Source: Limnobaculum parvum
GTDB lineage: Bacteria > Pseudomonadota > Gammaproteobacteria > Enterobacterales > Enterobacteriaceae
Length of the DNA: 64,000 nucleotides
Direction of reading: 5' to 3'
NCBI RefSeq assembly: GCF_003096015.2
Contig: NZ_CP029185.2
Span: 3,436,501-3,500,500, forward strand
Position numbers and translations under genes: made by a program. Of this stretch, positions 1 to 8,845 are shown one piece after another. A model generated the notes under the pieces. That model searched no databases. It saw only the letters and a program-made list of their open reading frames with translations, and had not been told where the DNA came from. The stretch's first letter is position 1, and each line of letters begins with the position of its first letter.

Positions 1-824
1 TCAATGTAACCCTCCAACACCATTTCGGCACTGGCCGGGACTTCGAGATCGTTGGATACACACTTCACCACATCGGTTTTATATCCGCGCAGCAAGCCTG
101 CAAATGCATATTCAGAGAGGGTATCCGGCACCGGCGTTACCGCAGCCAGAATGGTCGCAGGGTCGGCCCCTAGCGCAACAGAAACCGGGAAACGTTCACC
201 GGGATGCTGCTGGCACCATTCCTGATAATCCAACGCACCGCCTCGATGAGAGAGCCAGCGCATAATCACTTTATTTTTGCCCAATACCTGCTGGCGATAG
301 ATGCCCAAATTCTGCCGCTCTTTGTAAGGGCCACGGGTTACCGTCAGCCCCCAAGTAATTAACGGCGCGGCATCTTCTGGCCAACAGTGCATAATGGGCA
401 GCGTGGTCAAGTCAACATCATCACCCTGCCAAATTTGCTCCTGACAAGGGGCGGAAGCCAGCCGCTTAGTCGGCATATTTAAAACCTGTTTAAACTGCGG
501 CAATTTATCCATCAGATCGCGGAACCCTTTTGGTGGTTCCGGCTCTTTCAGAAAGGCCAACAATTTACCGACTTCGCGCAGCGCACTCACATCCTCCTGG
601 CCCATCCCCATCGCAACCCGCTTAGGCGTGCCAAACAGGTTACAGAGTACGGGGATCTGATATCCCTTGGGGTTTTCAAACAGTAGCGCAGGACCACCGG
701 CACGTAGGGTGCGATCGGCAATCTCTGTCATCTCAAGATAGGGGTCAATCGGTTGTGTAATGCGTTTTAACTCCCCTTGCTTCTCCAGCAAATCAAGGAA
801 CTCACGCAGATCTCGGTATTTCAT
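1..824 (-). CDS. ubiD: UbiD 3-octaprenyl-4-hydroxybenzoate decarboxylase (3' part outside window)
   Basis: Decarboxylates 3-polyprenyl-4-hydroxybenzoate in ubiquinone synthesis, using the prenylated flavin made by UbiX. Only the N-terminal 274 codons lie in the window; the frame runs off the left edge without a stop. Reading down from the ATG at 822-824, the protein begins MKYRDLREFLDLLEKQGEL and continues with family features such as AGGPALLFENPKG, RVAMGMGQ and the LPIMHCWPEDAAPLITWG region. This matches the start and spacing of E. coli UbiD (about 497 residues). It is the first of several ubiquinone genes in the window (ubiB, ubiJ, ubiE). Identification is by recognition of the family sequence; nothing looks abnormal in the visible part. 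Confidence 0.95.
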   Translation of the reverse strand, partial: MKYRDLREFLDLLEKQGELKRITQPIDPYLEMTEIADRTLRAGGPALLFENPKGYQIPVLCNLFGTPKRVAMGMGQEDVSALREVGKLLAFLKEPEPPKGFRDLMDKLPQFKQVLNMPTKRLASAPCQEQIWQGDDVDLTTLPIMHCWPEDAAPLITWGLTVTRGPYKERQNLGIYRQQVLGKNKVIMRWLSHRGGALDYQEWCQQHPGERFPVSVALGADPATILAAVTPVPDTLSEYAFAGLLRGYKTDVVKCVSNDLEVPASAEMVLEGYI

Positions 825-903
825 AGTTTATTTACAGGCCAGTTAAGATGTCATTATAGAAAGGTTTCCCTGACTTCGCCGTCATTATACTTACTTTTAG
901 CCA

Positions 904-1629
904 TTAACAGCAGGTAAACGGAACCAGTTCACTCAGCGCAGCAGTATCAAGATGTTCCGTGGTTTCCTGACCATGACGGAAAATTTTGAAGCCCTGATCT
1001 TTAGCGCTGTAATAGCGAAGTTTAGTACCAGAGATTTGCAGCAGGCTGCCTTCACGCAATGCCACCACGGACTCCGTCTGGTTTACCGCACAAAATTCAG
1101 CAATACGCTCATCACGGGTTTCACCCATATGCCCGCTCAGGTGAGCATCAATATAATGCGGGTTAATTTGCACCGGGAACAGCCCTAATGATGGTAATAC
1201 TACACTGCTGCGTACTGGCATATCATTGGTGGTTCTGATGGATGGGCAAGCCACGTTACAACCGGCACTCCAACCAATATACGGAACTTCACGTTCGCGA
1301 ACTGCACGTTGAATTGGCACAATCAAATCTTTCTCATGCAACATCTGATTCAACATCCATGTATTACCGCCGCTAACAATAATGCATTCTGCCTGAGCGA
1401 TAGCTTCTGCTGGCTTATCAACGTGGTGAATGCTGGTGACAGAAATACCTAAACTGCTTTCCAAGTCACGAGCACGCGCATCATAGTCACTACGAATCAG
1501 GGCATAAGGAATCAATATTGCTTTGGCGACCTTCCGGCGTTCTAACACCGCTAAAATTTGTTTTTTAGCGTAGCCCAGTAACTCTTCGTCACCGGATGTC
1601 TTACCATTACTTAACAATATCAGTTCCAT
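904..1629 (-). CDS. pepE: Peptidase E, alpha-aspartyl dipeptidase
   Basis: Cytoplasmic serine peptidase of family S51 that cleaves dipeptides with N-terminal aspartate. The 241-residue product has the nucleophile elbow GWSAG with Ser121. Asp136 (in TTNDMP) and His158 (in NPHYIDAH) lie at spacings equal to the Ser120/Asp135/His157 triad known for Salmonella PepE. Length is close to the usual 229 residues, with a short C-terminal extension ending in two cysteines. The start is ATG at 1627-1629. It lies between ubiD and rfaH; both ubiD and pepE are on the minus strand with a 79 bp gap. No terminator was recognised between them. Confidence 0.93.
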   Translation of the reverse strand: MELILLSNGKTSGDEELLGYAKKQILAVLERRKVAKAILIPYALIRSDYDARARDLESSLGISVTSIHHVDKPAEAIAQAECIIVSGGNTWMLNQMLHEKDLIVPIQRAVREREVPYIGWSAGCNVACPSIRTTNDMPVRSSVVLPSLGLFPVQINPHYIDAHLSGHMGETRDERIAEFCAVNQTESVVALREGSLLQISGTKLRYYSAKDQGFKIFRHGQETTEHLDTAALSELVPFTCC

Positions 1630-1843
1630 ACCAAATACCTCTGTTTAGTTATTAACGCTCTATTTATACAGGAAAACACACGCCTTTACTGTGATCGCTT
1701 TCCATTTAGTTCGAAACTGTCTCAATGTATTAGCCCAGCATAGTATTTATCGTTGGATTAATCGACCATCACACTGAACCTGATGTCTATTATCCTACTA
1801 TTTTGCTATGCTTAAACCGTGTTTTTCTTCGGTGAATTAACTC

Positions 1844-2335
1844 ATGGAATCATGGTATTTACTTTATTGTAAGCGTGGTCAATTGGCCCGCGCGCAAGAG
1901 CATCTTGAGAGGCAACAGGTACCCAGCTTTAGTCCTATGTATCAGATAGAGAAAATCGTTCGGGGCAAAAAAACGCTGGTGGATGAGCCATTGTTTCCCA
2001 ACTATCTGTTTATTGAACTGGATCCGGAAAGAGTTCACACCACCACGATCAGCGCAACCCGCGGTGTTAGTCACTTTATTCGTTTCGGTAAGTTGCCAGT
2101 GACAGTACCTTTTAGCCTGATAAAAAACCTGATGATGCAGCCAAAGCTGCAGCTGATAGACCCCGCACAACCTAAAAGCGGTGATAAAGTATTTATTACT
2201 GAGGGGATATTTGAAGGGCTGGAAGCTATTTATGCAGAACCGGATGGCGAAGCGCGCTCGATACTGTTATTAAATCTGATTAACCAAAAGGTTGAACATA
2301 GAATTAGTAATTCTCAGTTTGAGAAACGGGATTAA
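1844..2335 (+). CDS. rfaH: RfaH, operon-specific transcription antiterminator
   Basis: NusG paralogue that binds RNA polymerase paused at ops elements and promotes transcription and translation of long operons for LPS, capsule, conjugation and secreted toxins. The 163-residue protein starts MESWYLLYCKRGQLARAQEH, with the NGN domain over about residues 1-100 and the fold-switching KOW domain over about 110-163. Length equals that of E. coli RfaH (162). It is transcribed away from pepE and convergent to hemB, with a hairpin between them. The start is a clear ATG. No ops-like element was found upstream of the large cdiA gene in this window on reading, but a pattern search would be needed to exclude one. 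Confidence 0.96.
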   Translation: MESWYLLYCKRGQLARAQEHLERQQVPSFSPMYQIEKIVRGKKTLVDEPLFPNYLFIELDPERVHTTTISATRGVSHFIRFGKLPVTVPFSLIKNLMMQPKLQLIDPAQPKSGDKVFITEGIFEGLEAIYAEPDGEARSILLLNLINQKVEHRISNSQFEKRD

Positions 2336-2418
2336 TATTCAAGCCGTTACCCCATTTGTCTATTTTAATTTCCGTGAACATTCCGACCAGAAAAACCATT
2401 CACTCCGCTTTAGTGTTT

Positions 2419-2437
2419 GTCGGGCCACTGGCCCGAC
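2419..2437. terminator. Hairpin between convergent rfaH and hemB
   Basis: Perfect 8 bp stem GTCGGGCC/GGCCCGAC with a 3-nt loop, placed between the two convergent stops. The T-tracts on either side are weak, so intrinsic termination is plausible but not certain. Confidence 0.6.
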
Positions 2438-2453
2438 AATTAACCCATTATTT

Positions 2454-3482
2454 TTAGCGTTGCATCGCGTCTTCATGTAGCCACTGAGCTACACGTTTCG
2501 CAAAATAGGTTAAAACACCATCCGCACCAGCGCGTTTAAAGCACAGTAATGATTCCATCACCGCAGGCTTCTCTTGCAACCAACCATTCTGGAATGCCGC
2601 CATATGCATGGCGTATTCACCAGACACTTGATAAGCGAACGTTGGTACCCCAAAGGTATCTTTCACTCGGCGCACAACGTCCAGATAGGGCATACCAGGC
2701 TTCACCATCACCATATCTGCGCCTTCTTGCAGATCTTGAGCCACTTCCTGTAAAGCTTCATCGCTGTTGGCCGGATCCATCTGATAGGTTTTCTTATTTC
2801 CCCCTTTCAGATTACCGCTGGAGCCCACTGCGTCACGAAACGGTCCGTAATAGCACGAAGCATACTTGGCGGAATAAGCCATGATTTGGGTATTCACAAA
2901 ACTCTGAACTTCCAACTGCTGGCGTATTGCGCCAATGCGACCATCCATCATATCGCTGGGAGCAACAATATCCGCCCCTGCTTCAGCATGGCACATTGCC
3001 TGACGGATCAGGACCTCTTTAGTAATGTCATTAATGACATAGCCATTGTCATCAATAATGCCATCCTGACCGTGTACCGTATAAGGGTCGAGCGCCACAT
3101 CCGTTAAGATACCCAGCTCAGGCACTGCCTGTTTCAGCGCACGTATTGCGCGTGGCACCAGACCTTGTGAATTGTAGGCTTCTTCTGCATACAGGCTTTT
3201 TAGATCGGATCCAATCACTGGGAAAAGTGAAAGCACTGGAATACCCAGTTTCGCTAACTCTTCAGCCTCTTTTACCAATAAATCGACGGTCATACGGCTA
3301 ACGCCCGGCATGGAAGGCACCTCCTGACGCTGATTCTCACCTTCCATAATAAATACTGGATAGATCAAATCATTAACCGTTAACTGATTTTCAGACACCA
3401 GACGACGGCTAAAGTCATGATAGCGCATGCGGCGCAATCGACGTTCAGGGAAAGCACTCGGAATAATATAGCTCACAAACAT
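2454..3482 (-). CDS. hemB: HemB, delta-aminolevulinic acid dehydratase (Pseudomonas-type)
   Basis: Condenses two 5-aminolevulinate molecules to porphobilinogen in tetrapyrrole synthesis. The product (342 residues from ATG 3482) has both Schiff-base lysines: AKYASCYYGPF and MVKPGMPYLD. The position that binds catalytic zinc through three cysteines in E. coli HemB reads DVALDPYTVHGQDG here, with Asp/Ala instead of Cys. This is the Mg-dependent class known from Pseudomonas. The N-terminal arm RRLRRMRYHDFSRRLV also fits that class. ATG 3482 has AGGAG just upstream, though spaced very tightly; a TTG three codons further up (3491) is an alternative. The gene lies next to tatD, whereas E. coli has an unrelated-class hemB elsewhere. 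Confidence 0.95.
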   Translation of the reverse strand: MFVSYIIPSAFPERRLRRMRYHDFSRRLVSENQLTVNDLIYPVFIMEGENQRQEVPSMPGVSRMTVDLLVKEAEELAKLGIPVLSLFPVIGSDLKSLYAEEAYNSQGLVPRAIRALKQAVPELGILTDVALDPYTVHGQDGIIDDNGYVINDITKEVLIRQAMCHAEAGADIVAPSDMMDGRIGAIRQQLEVQSFVNTQIMAYSAKYASCYYGPFRDAVGSSGNLKGGNKKTYQMDPANSDEALQEVAQDLQEGADMVMVKPGMPYLDVVRRVKDTFGVPTFAYQVSGEYAMHMAAFQNGWLQEKPAVMESLLCFKRAGADGVLTYFAKRVAQWLHEDAMQR

Positions 3483-3562
3483 TCTCCTCAATTCTCAACG
3501 CTGAGGGGAATCAACACCCACCAGCTTTTTCGTTATTTATCACACGCTGCTCTCGCAGTGAC

Positions 3563-4345
3563 TCAACCTAATCTCAATAAACGGTTAGCATTTTGCTGGG
3601 TTATTTCCCCCAGCCAGGCGGCATCTTCACCACGTAACATAGCAACTTGCTGCACGATATGGGCTAAAAATGCGGGTTCATTACGTCGTGAGGTTGGTTT
3701 GGGCGAGAGATCCCGCGGCAGCAAATAGGGAGCATCTGTTTCCAGCAGCAGTTTATCGGCCGGTATCAGTGGAACCAGATCTCGCAGCGCTTGCCCTCGG
3801 CGCTCATCGCATATCCAACCGGTTATACCAACATACAGCCCCAGTGACAAATACTCTTCTAATGCCTGACGATTGTCGGTAAAACAGTGCACGACAGCGG
3901 CAGGCACTTTATCCAACCAAGGTTTCAGTAACTCAATAAACCGATAATGGGCATCACGGCAGTGCAAAAACAGTGGCATTTCAAGCTCCGCCGCTATCGC
4001 TAACTGGGCGCTGAAGGCATGTTCTTGTTCCTGTGGCGTAGAAAAATTACGGTTAAAATCCAGCCCGCACTCACCGATAGCGACGACGTTTGGTTCCGCC
4101 GCCAGTTGATATATGTGCTGCTCACAGGCGGTTGACCAGCCAGAAGCATCATGAGGGTGAACCCCTGCGGTACTCCAGCAATAATCAGGATAATGATTGG
4201 ATAGCTGGTGGGCCGCAATGCTCTCTTTCAGTGAGGTGCCAGTCACCAGCATGCCGTTAACCCCGGCCCGTTTAGCCCTCTCCACCACCTCATGCCGATC
4301 CTGAGCAAACTGGCGGTTGGTCAGGTTAACACCTATATCGAACAT
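3563..4345 (-). CDS. tatD: TatD, metal-dependent 3'-5' DNase
   Basis: TatD-family amidohydrolase-fold nuclease (260 residues) that degrades DNA and RNA in the cytoplasm and is not required for Tat export. Visible motifs are the N-terminal metal-binding GVNLTN (Asp-free variant seen in enteric TatD), GVHPHDAS, AIGECGLDFNRN, FLHCRDAH, VVHCFTDN and ETDAPYLLPRD. The start is ATG 4343-4345. In E. coli it is the last gene of tatABCD, 40-odd bases after tatC. Here a 560 bp gap holding a structured repeat element separates it from tatC, so co-transcription with the Tat genes is doubtful. Confidence 0.95.
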   Translation of the reverse strand: MFDIGVNLTNRQFAQDRHEVVERAKRAGVNGMLVTGTSLKESIAAHQLSNHYPDYCWSTAGVHPHDASGWSTACEQHIYQLAAEPNVVAIGECGLDFNRNFSTPQEQEHAFSAQLAIAAELEMPLFLHCRDAHYRFIELLKPWLDKVPAAVVHCFTDNRQALEEYLSLGLYVGITGWICDERRGQALRDLVPLIPADKLLLETDAPYLLPRDLSPKPTSRRNEPAFLAHIVQQVAMLRGEDAAWLGEITQQNANRLLRLG

Positions 4346-4415
4346 TGTTTTCTCTCCTGACGGACGGGGAATATCGTTACTAAAACAAACCGCCCATTTA
4401 AGTTTCGGTGAAGGT

Positions 4416-4818
4416 TCCGGTCGTAAAAAAACAGGGCTGTATTTATATTGTGCCCGGCCGGAAGACCATCTGTGCTTAACTTTGGAGGGCTTAGCTTCCC
4501 TCTGTTTGATTTCATTAATAATTTAAAGCCGCCTATAAGGCGGCTAAAATTGATGGCAAAGCCTGACTTGTTCGGTTTTGTGTTTAAAAAGAATCAATTG
4601 TCGGGAGGAGCTTCCGTGGGAGTCGACTTGGCGTGAGCCAACGACAAACAGGCGAAAGCCTGTTTGAACAGAGCTCGCGCTGGCCCGAAGGGCAAAACAC
4701 CGAAGGTGTTTTGTAACAGCCCGTAGGGAGACTCGACCCGACACGCCCTGAAGCCAAGTATGGCGGTCTTCCGGTCGAGCACAAAGCCAATATAAGCACT
4801 TTAGATTTTACGACCGGA
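4416..4818. repeat. Structured inverted-repeat element between tatC and tatD
   Basis: Roughly 400 bp with long imperfect inverted arms. The outer ends are TCCGGTCG at 4416 and CGACCGGA at 4811-4818. Inside these, CGGAAGACC with nearby GTGC and TTATATTG words occurs in opposite orientation at both sides (about 4440-4480 and 4755-4800). A second nested pair, TGTCGGG...CTTCC near 4600-4616 against its complement near 4728-4745, encloses a row of small perfect hairpins: 4646-4665 (8 bp stem, GAAA loop), 4683-4693 (GAA loop), 4694-4712 (8 bp stem, GAA loop) and 4720-4728 (GTA loop). No open frame in it resembles a protein. It could be a MITE or other dispersed repeat, or a folded RNA; no second copy was noticed in this window. 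A separate hairpin GCCGCC/GGCGGC lies at 4528-4544. Confidence 0.7.
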
Positions 4819-4905
4819 AAACGCATTGAGGCTAATCTATCTGGTTTGTCAGTTGCCTGAACCGCCTATAGAGGCAGCTCTATTTAAATCACTTAACAGT
4901 AACAA

Positions 4906-5703
4906 CTACGCTGATGGTTTTTCGCTGTCGTCGGAATGCTCATCTTCGCAGTCCTCTTCGTCTTGCTCATTCGCTTTTTTGCGGCCTTTCCCTACATAGA
5001 AACGAGCGAAGAAGACGCCAATTTCAAACAGGATACACATGGGAATGGCCAACAGCGTTTGCGAAAATACATCTGGGGGCGTCATTAACATACCCACCAC
5101 GAATGCACCCACAACGATGTAAGGTCGTTTCTTTTTCAGGTCGTCCGGCGTAGTCACACCACTCCAACACAGTAGAATAATCGCGACCGGTACTTCAAAC
5201 GACACGCCGAAAGCAAAAAACAGCGCCATAACGAAGTTCAGATAGTTATTAATATCTGTCGATATCAATATGCCTTCAGGGGCAGTTTTAACGAAGAAGC
5301 CAAATGCCAGCGGGAACACCACAAAGTAGGCGAACGCCATACCCAGATAAAACAGTGCAGTACTGGAGAACAGTAACGGCATCATTAAGCGGCGTTCGTG
5401 CTTATACAGCGCTGGTGCAATAAAAGACCATACCTGATACAGAATATAAGGTGCTGAAAAAAACACGGAGACAATCAGCGTCAACTTGATTGGCGTCAGG
5501 AATGGCGAAGCCACATCCGTTGCAATCATGCTGGCGCCATGTGGCAATTGGCTCATCAACGGTGCGGACACCATATGATAGATATCGTTTGAGAAATAAA
5601 CTAACGCCAGAAATATCAATAGAATACAAATCATTGACCGTAACAGGCGAGAGCGTAATTCAATCAAATGGCTGATAAGCGGCTGGGTATCTTCTACGGA
5701 CAT
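4906..5703 (-). CDS. tatC: TatC, twin-arginine translocase receptor subunit
   Basis: Six-helix inner-membrane protein that recognises twin-arginine signal peptides together with TatB. The 265 residues begin MSVEDTQPLISHLIELRSRLLRS, the conserved cytoplasmic N-terminus. They contain the expected membrane segments and the conserved periplasmic FLTPIKL and VWSFIAPALYKHERR motifs. The C-terminal tail is rich in Glu, Asp and Ser and slightly longer than in E. coli (258). The gene follows tatB with a 3 bp gap, so tatA-tatB-tatC read as one transcript from ubiJ/ubiB. Confidence 0.97.
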   Translation of the reverse strand: MSVEDTQPLISHLIELRSRLLRSMICILLIFLALVYFSNDIYHMVSAPLMSQLPHGASMIATDVASPFLTPIKLTLIVSVFFSAPYILYQVWSFIAPALYKHERRLMMPLLFSSTALFYLGMAFAYFVVFPLAFGFFVKTAPEGILISTDINNYLNFVMALFFAFGVSFEVPVAIILLCWSGVTTPDDLKKKRPYIVVGAFVVGMLMTPPDVFSQTLLAIPMCILFEIGVFFARFYVGKGRKKANEQDEEDCEDEHSDDSEKPSA

Positions 5704-5706
5704 GGA

Positions 5707-6225
5707 TTATTTTTCGCTATCAGGTTTATTGATGGATACCGGCTCTGGCTGAGCTGCCGTTTCAGCAACGACCGGTTCTGCAACAGACGCGACGGGAGGG
5801 ACTTTACTTTTGTTCGCCGCTGCTGCTTCCGCTGCTTTTGCAGCAGCATCAGTGGCCGATACCGAAGGCTTATCGGCATCAGCAGCAGACGTTGGTGAAG
5901 CATTGAAAGACTCAGCCGCATTATTGAGATCGCTCTGGATATTGCGCTTCATCCCAGTTGCCATCTCTTTTAATTCATCCATCGACGCTTTTAGCTCCGG
6001 AGATAAATTCTGCAGACCCGCCTGTTCAGCTTTCTTCAGGCTCTCTTTCAGCTCTTGCAGCTTCAGTTCCTGAGTCAGCTCATTTTGCACGGATGAAGCC
6101 AGAGAACGCATCGCTCTAATCCAGCCCGTGACTGTTTTAACCGCAACCGGCAACCGCTCAGGGCCAAGCACAACCAGGCCAATGATCAGTACCAGTACAA
6201 TTTCACCAAACCCTATATCGAACAC
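5707..6225 (-). CDS. tatB: TatB, Tat translocase subunit
   Basis: Single-span protein that forms the substrate receptor with TatC. The 172-residue product starts MFDIGFGEIVLVLIIGLVVL, with the family's Glu in the membrane helix and the GPERLP hinge, followed by an amphipathic helix and a charged coiled region. The C-terminal third is an Ala-, Ser- and Pro-rich low-complexity tail (about residues 105-172), as is usual for enteric TatB (171 in E. coli). It is flanked by tatA and tatC at 3 bp spacing. Confidence 0.96.
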   Translation of the reverse strand: MFDIGFGEIVLVLIIGLVVLGPERLPVAVKTVTGWIRAMRSLASSVQNELTQELKLQELKESLKKAEQAGLQNLSPELKASMDELKEMATGMKRNIQSDLNNAAESFNASPTSAADADKPSVSATDAAAKAAEAAAANKSKVPPVASVAEPVVAETAAQPEPVSINKPDSEK

Positions 6226-6228
6226 GGA

Positions 6229-6510
6229 TTATACCTGCTCTTTATTCTGGCTCTTTTGCTCTTCGGTTTTAACCGAAGGTTGTTGCTGTTCTTGAATAGA
6301 TTTCACATCAAAATCAGCATCGTTCTGGGCGTCTTCTTTGCGGGCTGTGGTTGCCTGATTAGACGTCGTCTCTTCATCGCTCATGGCCTTTTTGAAGCCT
6401 TTTACGGATGCGCCAAGGTCAGATCCTAAAGTACGCAGTTTCTTTGTTCCGAACAGCAATACGACAATCGCAACGATTATCAGTAATTGCCAAATGCTAA
6501 TTCCACCCAT
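6229..6510 (-). CDS. tatA: TatA, Tat translocase pore-forming subunit
   Basis: Protein of 93 residues with the short hydrophobic helix IWQLLIIVAIVVLLFGTKKL, the FGTKKLR hinge, the amphipathic helix LGSDLGASVKGFKKAM and a polar tail. This is the TatA/E pattern and close to the E. coli length (89). TatA polymerises to let folded proteins cross the inner membrane. It is the first of the three tat genes, about 100 bp after ubiB. Confidence 0.96.
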   Translation of the reverse strand: MGGISIWQLLIIVAIVVLLFGTKKLRTLGSDLGASVKGFKKAMSDEETTSNQATTARKEDAQNDADFDVKSIQEQQQPSVKTEEQKSQNKEQV

Positions 6511-6608
6511 GTTATATGCCTCTATTTAATTGCGGGTTGATTTTGAGATTGCTGACCAGTATACGGTAGTTTCAGCAAGCTGTAGTAATAAAATCTGGTA
6601 ATAAAACG

Positions 6609-8240
6609 TTAAGCTGCTTTTTGCCATCCAATCAGCCAGACAACTGCTCCGGCACCCGCCAGACAGACTGGCCAGACGGGGATATGATTTGCGAGCAAGA
6701 TTGTAGCACCAATCAACAAAGTAGCACCTACCCCAAAGAGGTAGCGCGACTGGTTCTGCTTCTCCTGACGATGACCAATTTGCGCGTTGAGTTTATCAAT
6801 ACTATTTTGCAATTCTTTGTGCTGCCGCAAACTGTCGTAAAACAATTCGGGTAATTCAGGTAATTTCTCTATCCAGTAAGGTGCTTTTTCCTTCAGGGCA
6901 CGAGCCAGAGCGGGAATACCCACCTGATCGCGCATCCATGTTTCTAGAAAAGGCTTGGCGGTAGTCCATAAATCCAACTGTGGGTAGAGCTGACGGCCTA
7001 ATCCTTCAATATATAACAGGGTCTTTTGCAATAGCACCAGTTGAGGTTGCACTTCCATGTTGAAACGGCGCGCAGTATTAAACAGATTCATCAGTACGTG
7101 ACCAAATGAGATTTCGGATAACGGTTTCTCAAAAATAGGTTCACAGACGGTACGAATAGCGAACTCAAACTCTTCCACATTGGTGTCTAGCGGCACCCAA
7201 CCTGAGTCCACATGGAGTTCAGCGACTTTGCGATAATCACGATTAAAAAAGGCAATGAAGTTTTCCGCCAGATAGCGTTTATCCCCTTTGCTCAACGAAC
7301 CAACAATACCGCAGTCAATACCGATATATTGTGGATTCTCCGGCGTAGCATAGCTGACAAAAATATTTCCCGGATGCATATCCGCATGGAAAAAACTGTC
7401 GCGAAACACCTGAGTAAAGAAGATTTGAACCCCACGCTCTGCCAACACTTTCATGTTGGTGCCATTGGCTTCTAGCGCATCGATATCCGCAATCGAAATA
7501 CCGAAAATGCGCTCCATAACCAGCACATTTTCATGACAGTAATCGCTGAAGACTTCGGGTACATACATCATTGGGCTGTTATCAAAATTGCGGCGCAGTT
7601 GGATGGTATTGGCCGCTTCACGCAGCAGGTTTAATTCATCCAGCAGCGTTTTCTCATATTCACGGACGACTTCACGCGGTCGCAGGCGGCGACCATCTGG
7701 CAGTAATTTTGGTACCCAACCAGCAATGCGGTACATCAGGCGAATATCCGCCTCAATAATGGGCTTAATATCAGGGCGAATAACTTTAAGTACCACTTCC
7801 TGGCCGTTGCTTTTCAGCACCGCAGTATGAACCTGAGCAATAGAAGCCGATGCCAGCGCCTGAGGATCAAAATCATCAAACCACTGCTCGAGCTTACCGC
7901 CCATTGACGCTTCAATATGCTGACGGGCTAATTCACCATCAAAAGGAGCGACCTGATCCTGCAACAATGCCAGTTGGTCAGCGATGACCGGTGGGAATAA
8001 ATCCCGACGCGTTGACATCATCTGCCCAAACTTAATCCACACCGGCCCTAACGTTTGCAACGCCAAACGTAATCGCTCCCCCAAGGCTTTATCCGGATGC
8101 TTATTTCTCATCCAAAACAGCGAGCGGCACCACATTCTCAATGGCCAAGTCAGGCGCATTTTGGGGATCAGTTCATCTAACCCATGAGTCAGAAAAACGC
8201 GCACAATGACATATAAACGACAAAATTCAGATGGGGTCAT
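6609..8240 (-). CDS. ubiB: UbiB, ubiquinone biosynthesis atypical kinase-like ATPase
   Basis: ABC1/ADCK/UbiB-family membrane protein needed for ubiquinone synthesis. The 543-residue product carries the family KxGQ motif (WIKFGQMMSTRRDLFP, residues about 70-85), the Ala-rich loop and kinase-like core (VVLKVIRPD, HADMHPGNIF, IGIDCGIVG), and two C-terminal membrane helices (about 500-540). Its ATG overlaps the ubiJ stop by 4 bp, indicating translational coupling. Length matches E. coli UbiB (546). Confidence 0.97.
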   Translation of the reverse strand: MTPSEFCRLYVIVRVFLTHGLDELIPKMRLTWPLRMWCRSLFWMRNKHPDKALGERLRLALQTLGPVWIKFGQMMSTRRDLFPPVIADQLALLQDQVAPFDGELARQHIEASMGGKLEQWFDDFDPQALASASIAQVHTAVLKSNGQEVVLKVIRPDIKPIIEADIRLMYRIAGWVPKLLPDGRRLRPREVVREYEKTLLDELNLLREAANTIQLRRNFDNSPMMYVPEVFSDYCHENVLVMERIFGISIADIDALEANGTNMKVLAERGVQIFFTQVFRDSFFHADMHPGNIFVSYATPENPQYIGIDCGIVGSLSKGDKRYLAENFIAFFNRDYRKVAELHVDSGWVPLDTNVEEFEFAIRTVCEPIFEKPLSEISFGHVLMNLFNTARRFNMEVQPQLVLLQKTLLYIEGLGRQLYPQLDLWTTAKPFLETWMRDQVGIPALARALKEKAPYWIEKLPELPELFYDSLRQHKELQNSIDKLNAQIGHRQEKQNQSRYLFGVGATLLIGATILLANHIPVWPVCLAGAGAVVWLIGWQKAA

Positions 8241-8845
8241 CGGGTGCTCTCCAGCTTCTCTATTCTTTTCGCCAGAGCATCAACCTGCTGACTCAATATT
8301 TCAGTTTCATCGCCAAAGTGCAGCACTTCCAGCCGTCCCGGAGCCAAACGCCACTCCTCAGTCACCGCTTGTGCCAGATAATTTTGTTGATGTTCCACCC
8401 ATCGCTTCGCTTTTTTAGCGCCATTTTGCGCCCCCTGACTCAGGGTTTCCGCAGCGACATCACCAATATAAGGAGAGAGCCATTCAGCGGGATCCCACTC
8501 GGCCAGATCGATTAAGGTGACAAATTGCTGTATCACCTGCATATCCCCTTCAACCACCACCTCACCATCGCGCATTAATGCAGACAGACGCTGACGGTCA
8601 CGCAGAGAAAACAGGGTTGGCAGTTTGGTTATCAGTGTGCAGCTTGCCGCAGATTCCCACTGGCTCACAACATCAATATGGTTAACGCTAAATACTAACG
8701 TCAGAGAAGTGGACAGCTCTTGCAGGCTCAGTTTCAGCGTTTTGCCCGCCAGCCGATGGCTCATCGACTGCATGCTGCGATCGCGAAAAAGCAAGCTGTT
8801 CAGCGAGGTTTCAATAATGCCGGCAATCAAGGGAACAAACAACAT
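8237..8845 (-). CDS. ubiJ: UbiJ, SCP2-domain accessory factor of ubiquinone synthesis
   Basis: Protein of 202 residues, as in E. coli (201). An N-terminal lipid-binding SCP2 domain contains conserved LRDRQRLSALMRDGE and VEGDMQVIQQFVTLIDLAEWDPAEWL. The C-terminus is a coiled coil (ILSQQVDALAKRIEKLE). UbiJ with UbiK organises the Ubi metabolon. In E. coli ubiE lies immediately upstream in the same operon; here ubiE is about 23.9 kb away on the other side of the cdiA island. The ubiJ-ubiB-tatABC transcript must therefore start in the 8846-9465 region. Confidence 0.95.
   Translation of the reverse strand: MLFVPLIAGIIETSLNSLLFRDRSMQSMSHRLAGKTLKLSLQELSTSLTLVFSVNHIDVVSQWESAASCTLITKLPTLFSLRDRQRLSALMRDGEVVVEGDMQVIQQFVTLIDLAEWDPAEWLSPYIGDVAAETLSQGAQNGAKKAKRWVEHQQNYLAQAVTEEWRLAPGRLEVLHFGDETEILSQQVDALAKRIEKLESTR

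Noticed and set aside
3483..3491. TTG start three codons upstream for hemB
   Set aside because: ATG 3482 with AGGAG is at least as good and fits the usual N-terminus; left as an alternative.
4544..4826. Three overlapping minus-strand open frames in the tatC-tatD gap
   Set aside because: They run through the hairpins and inverted arms of the structured element, and resemble no protein.
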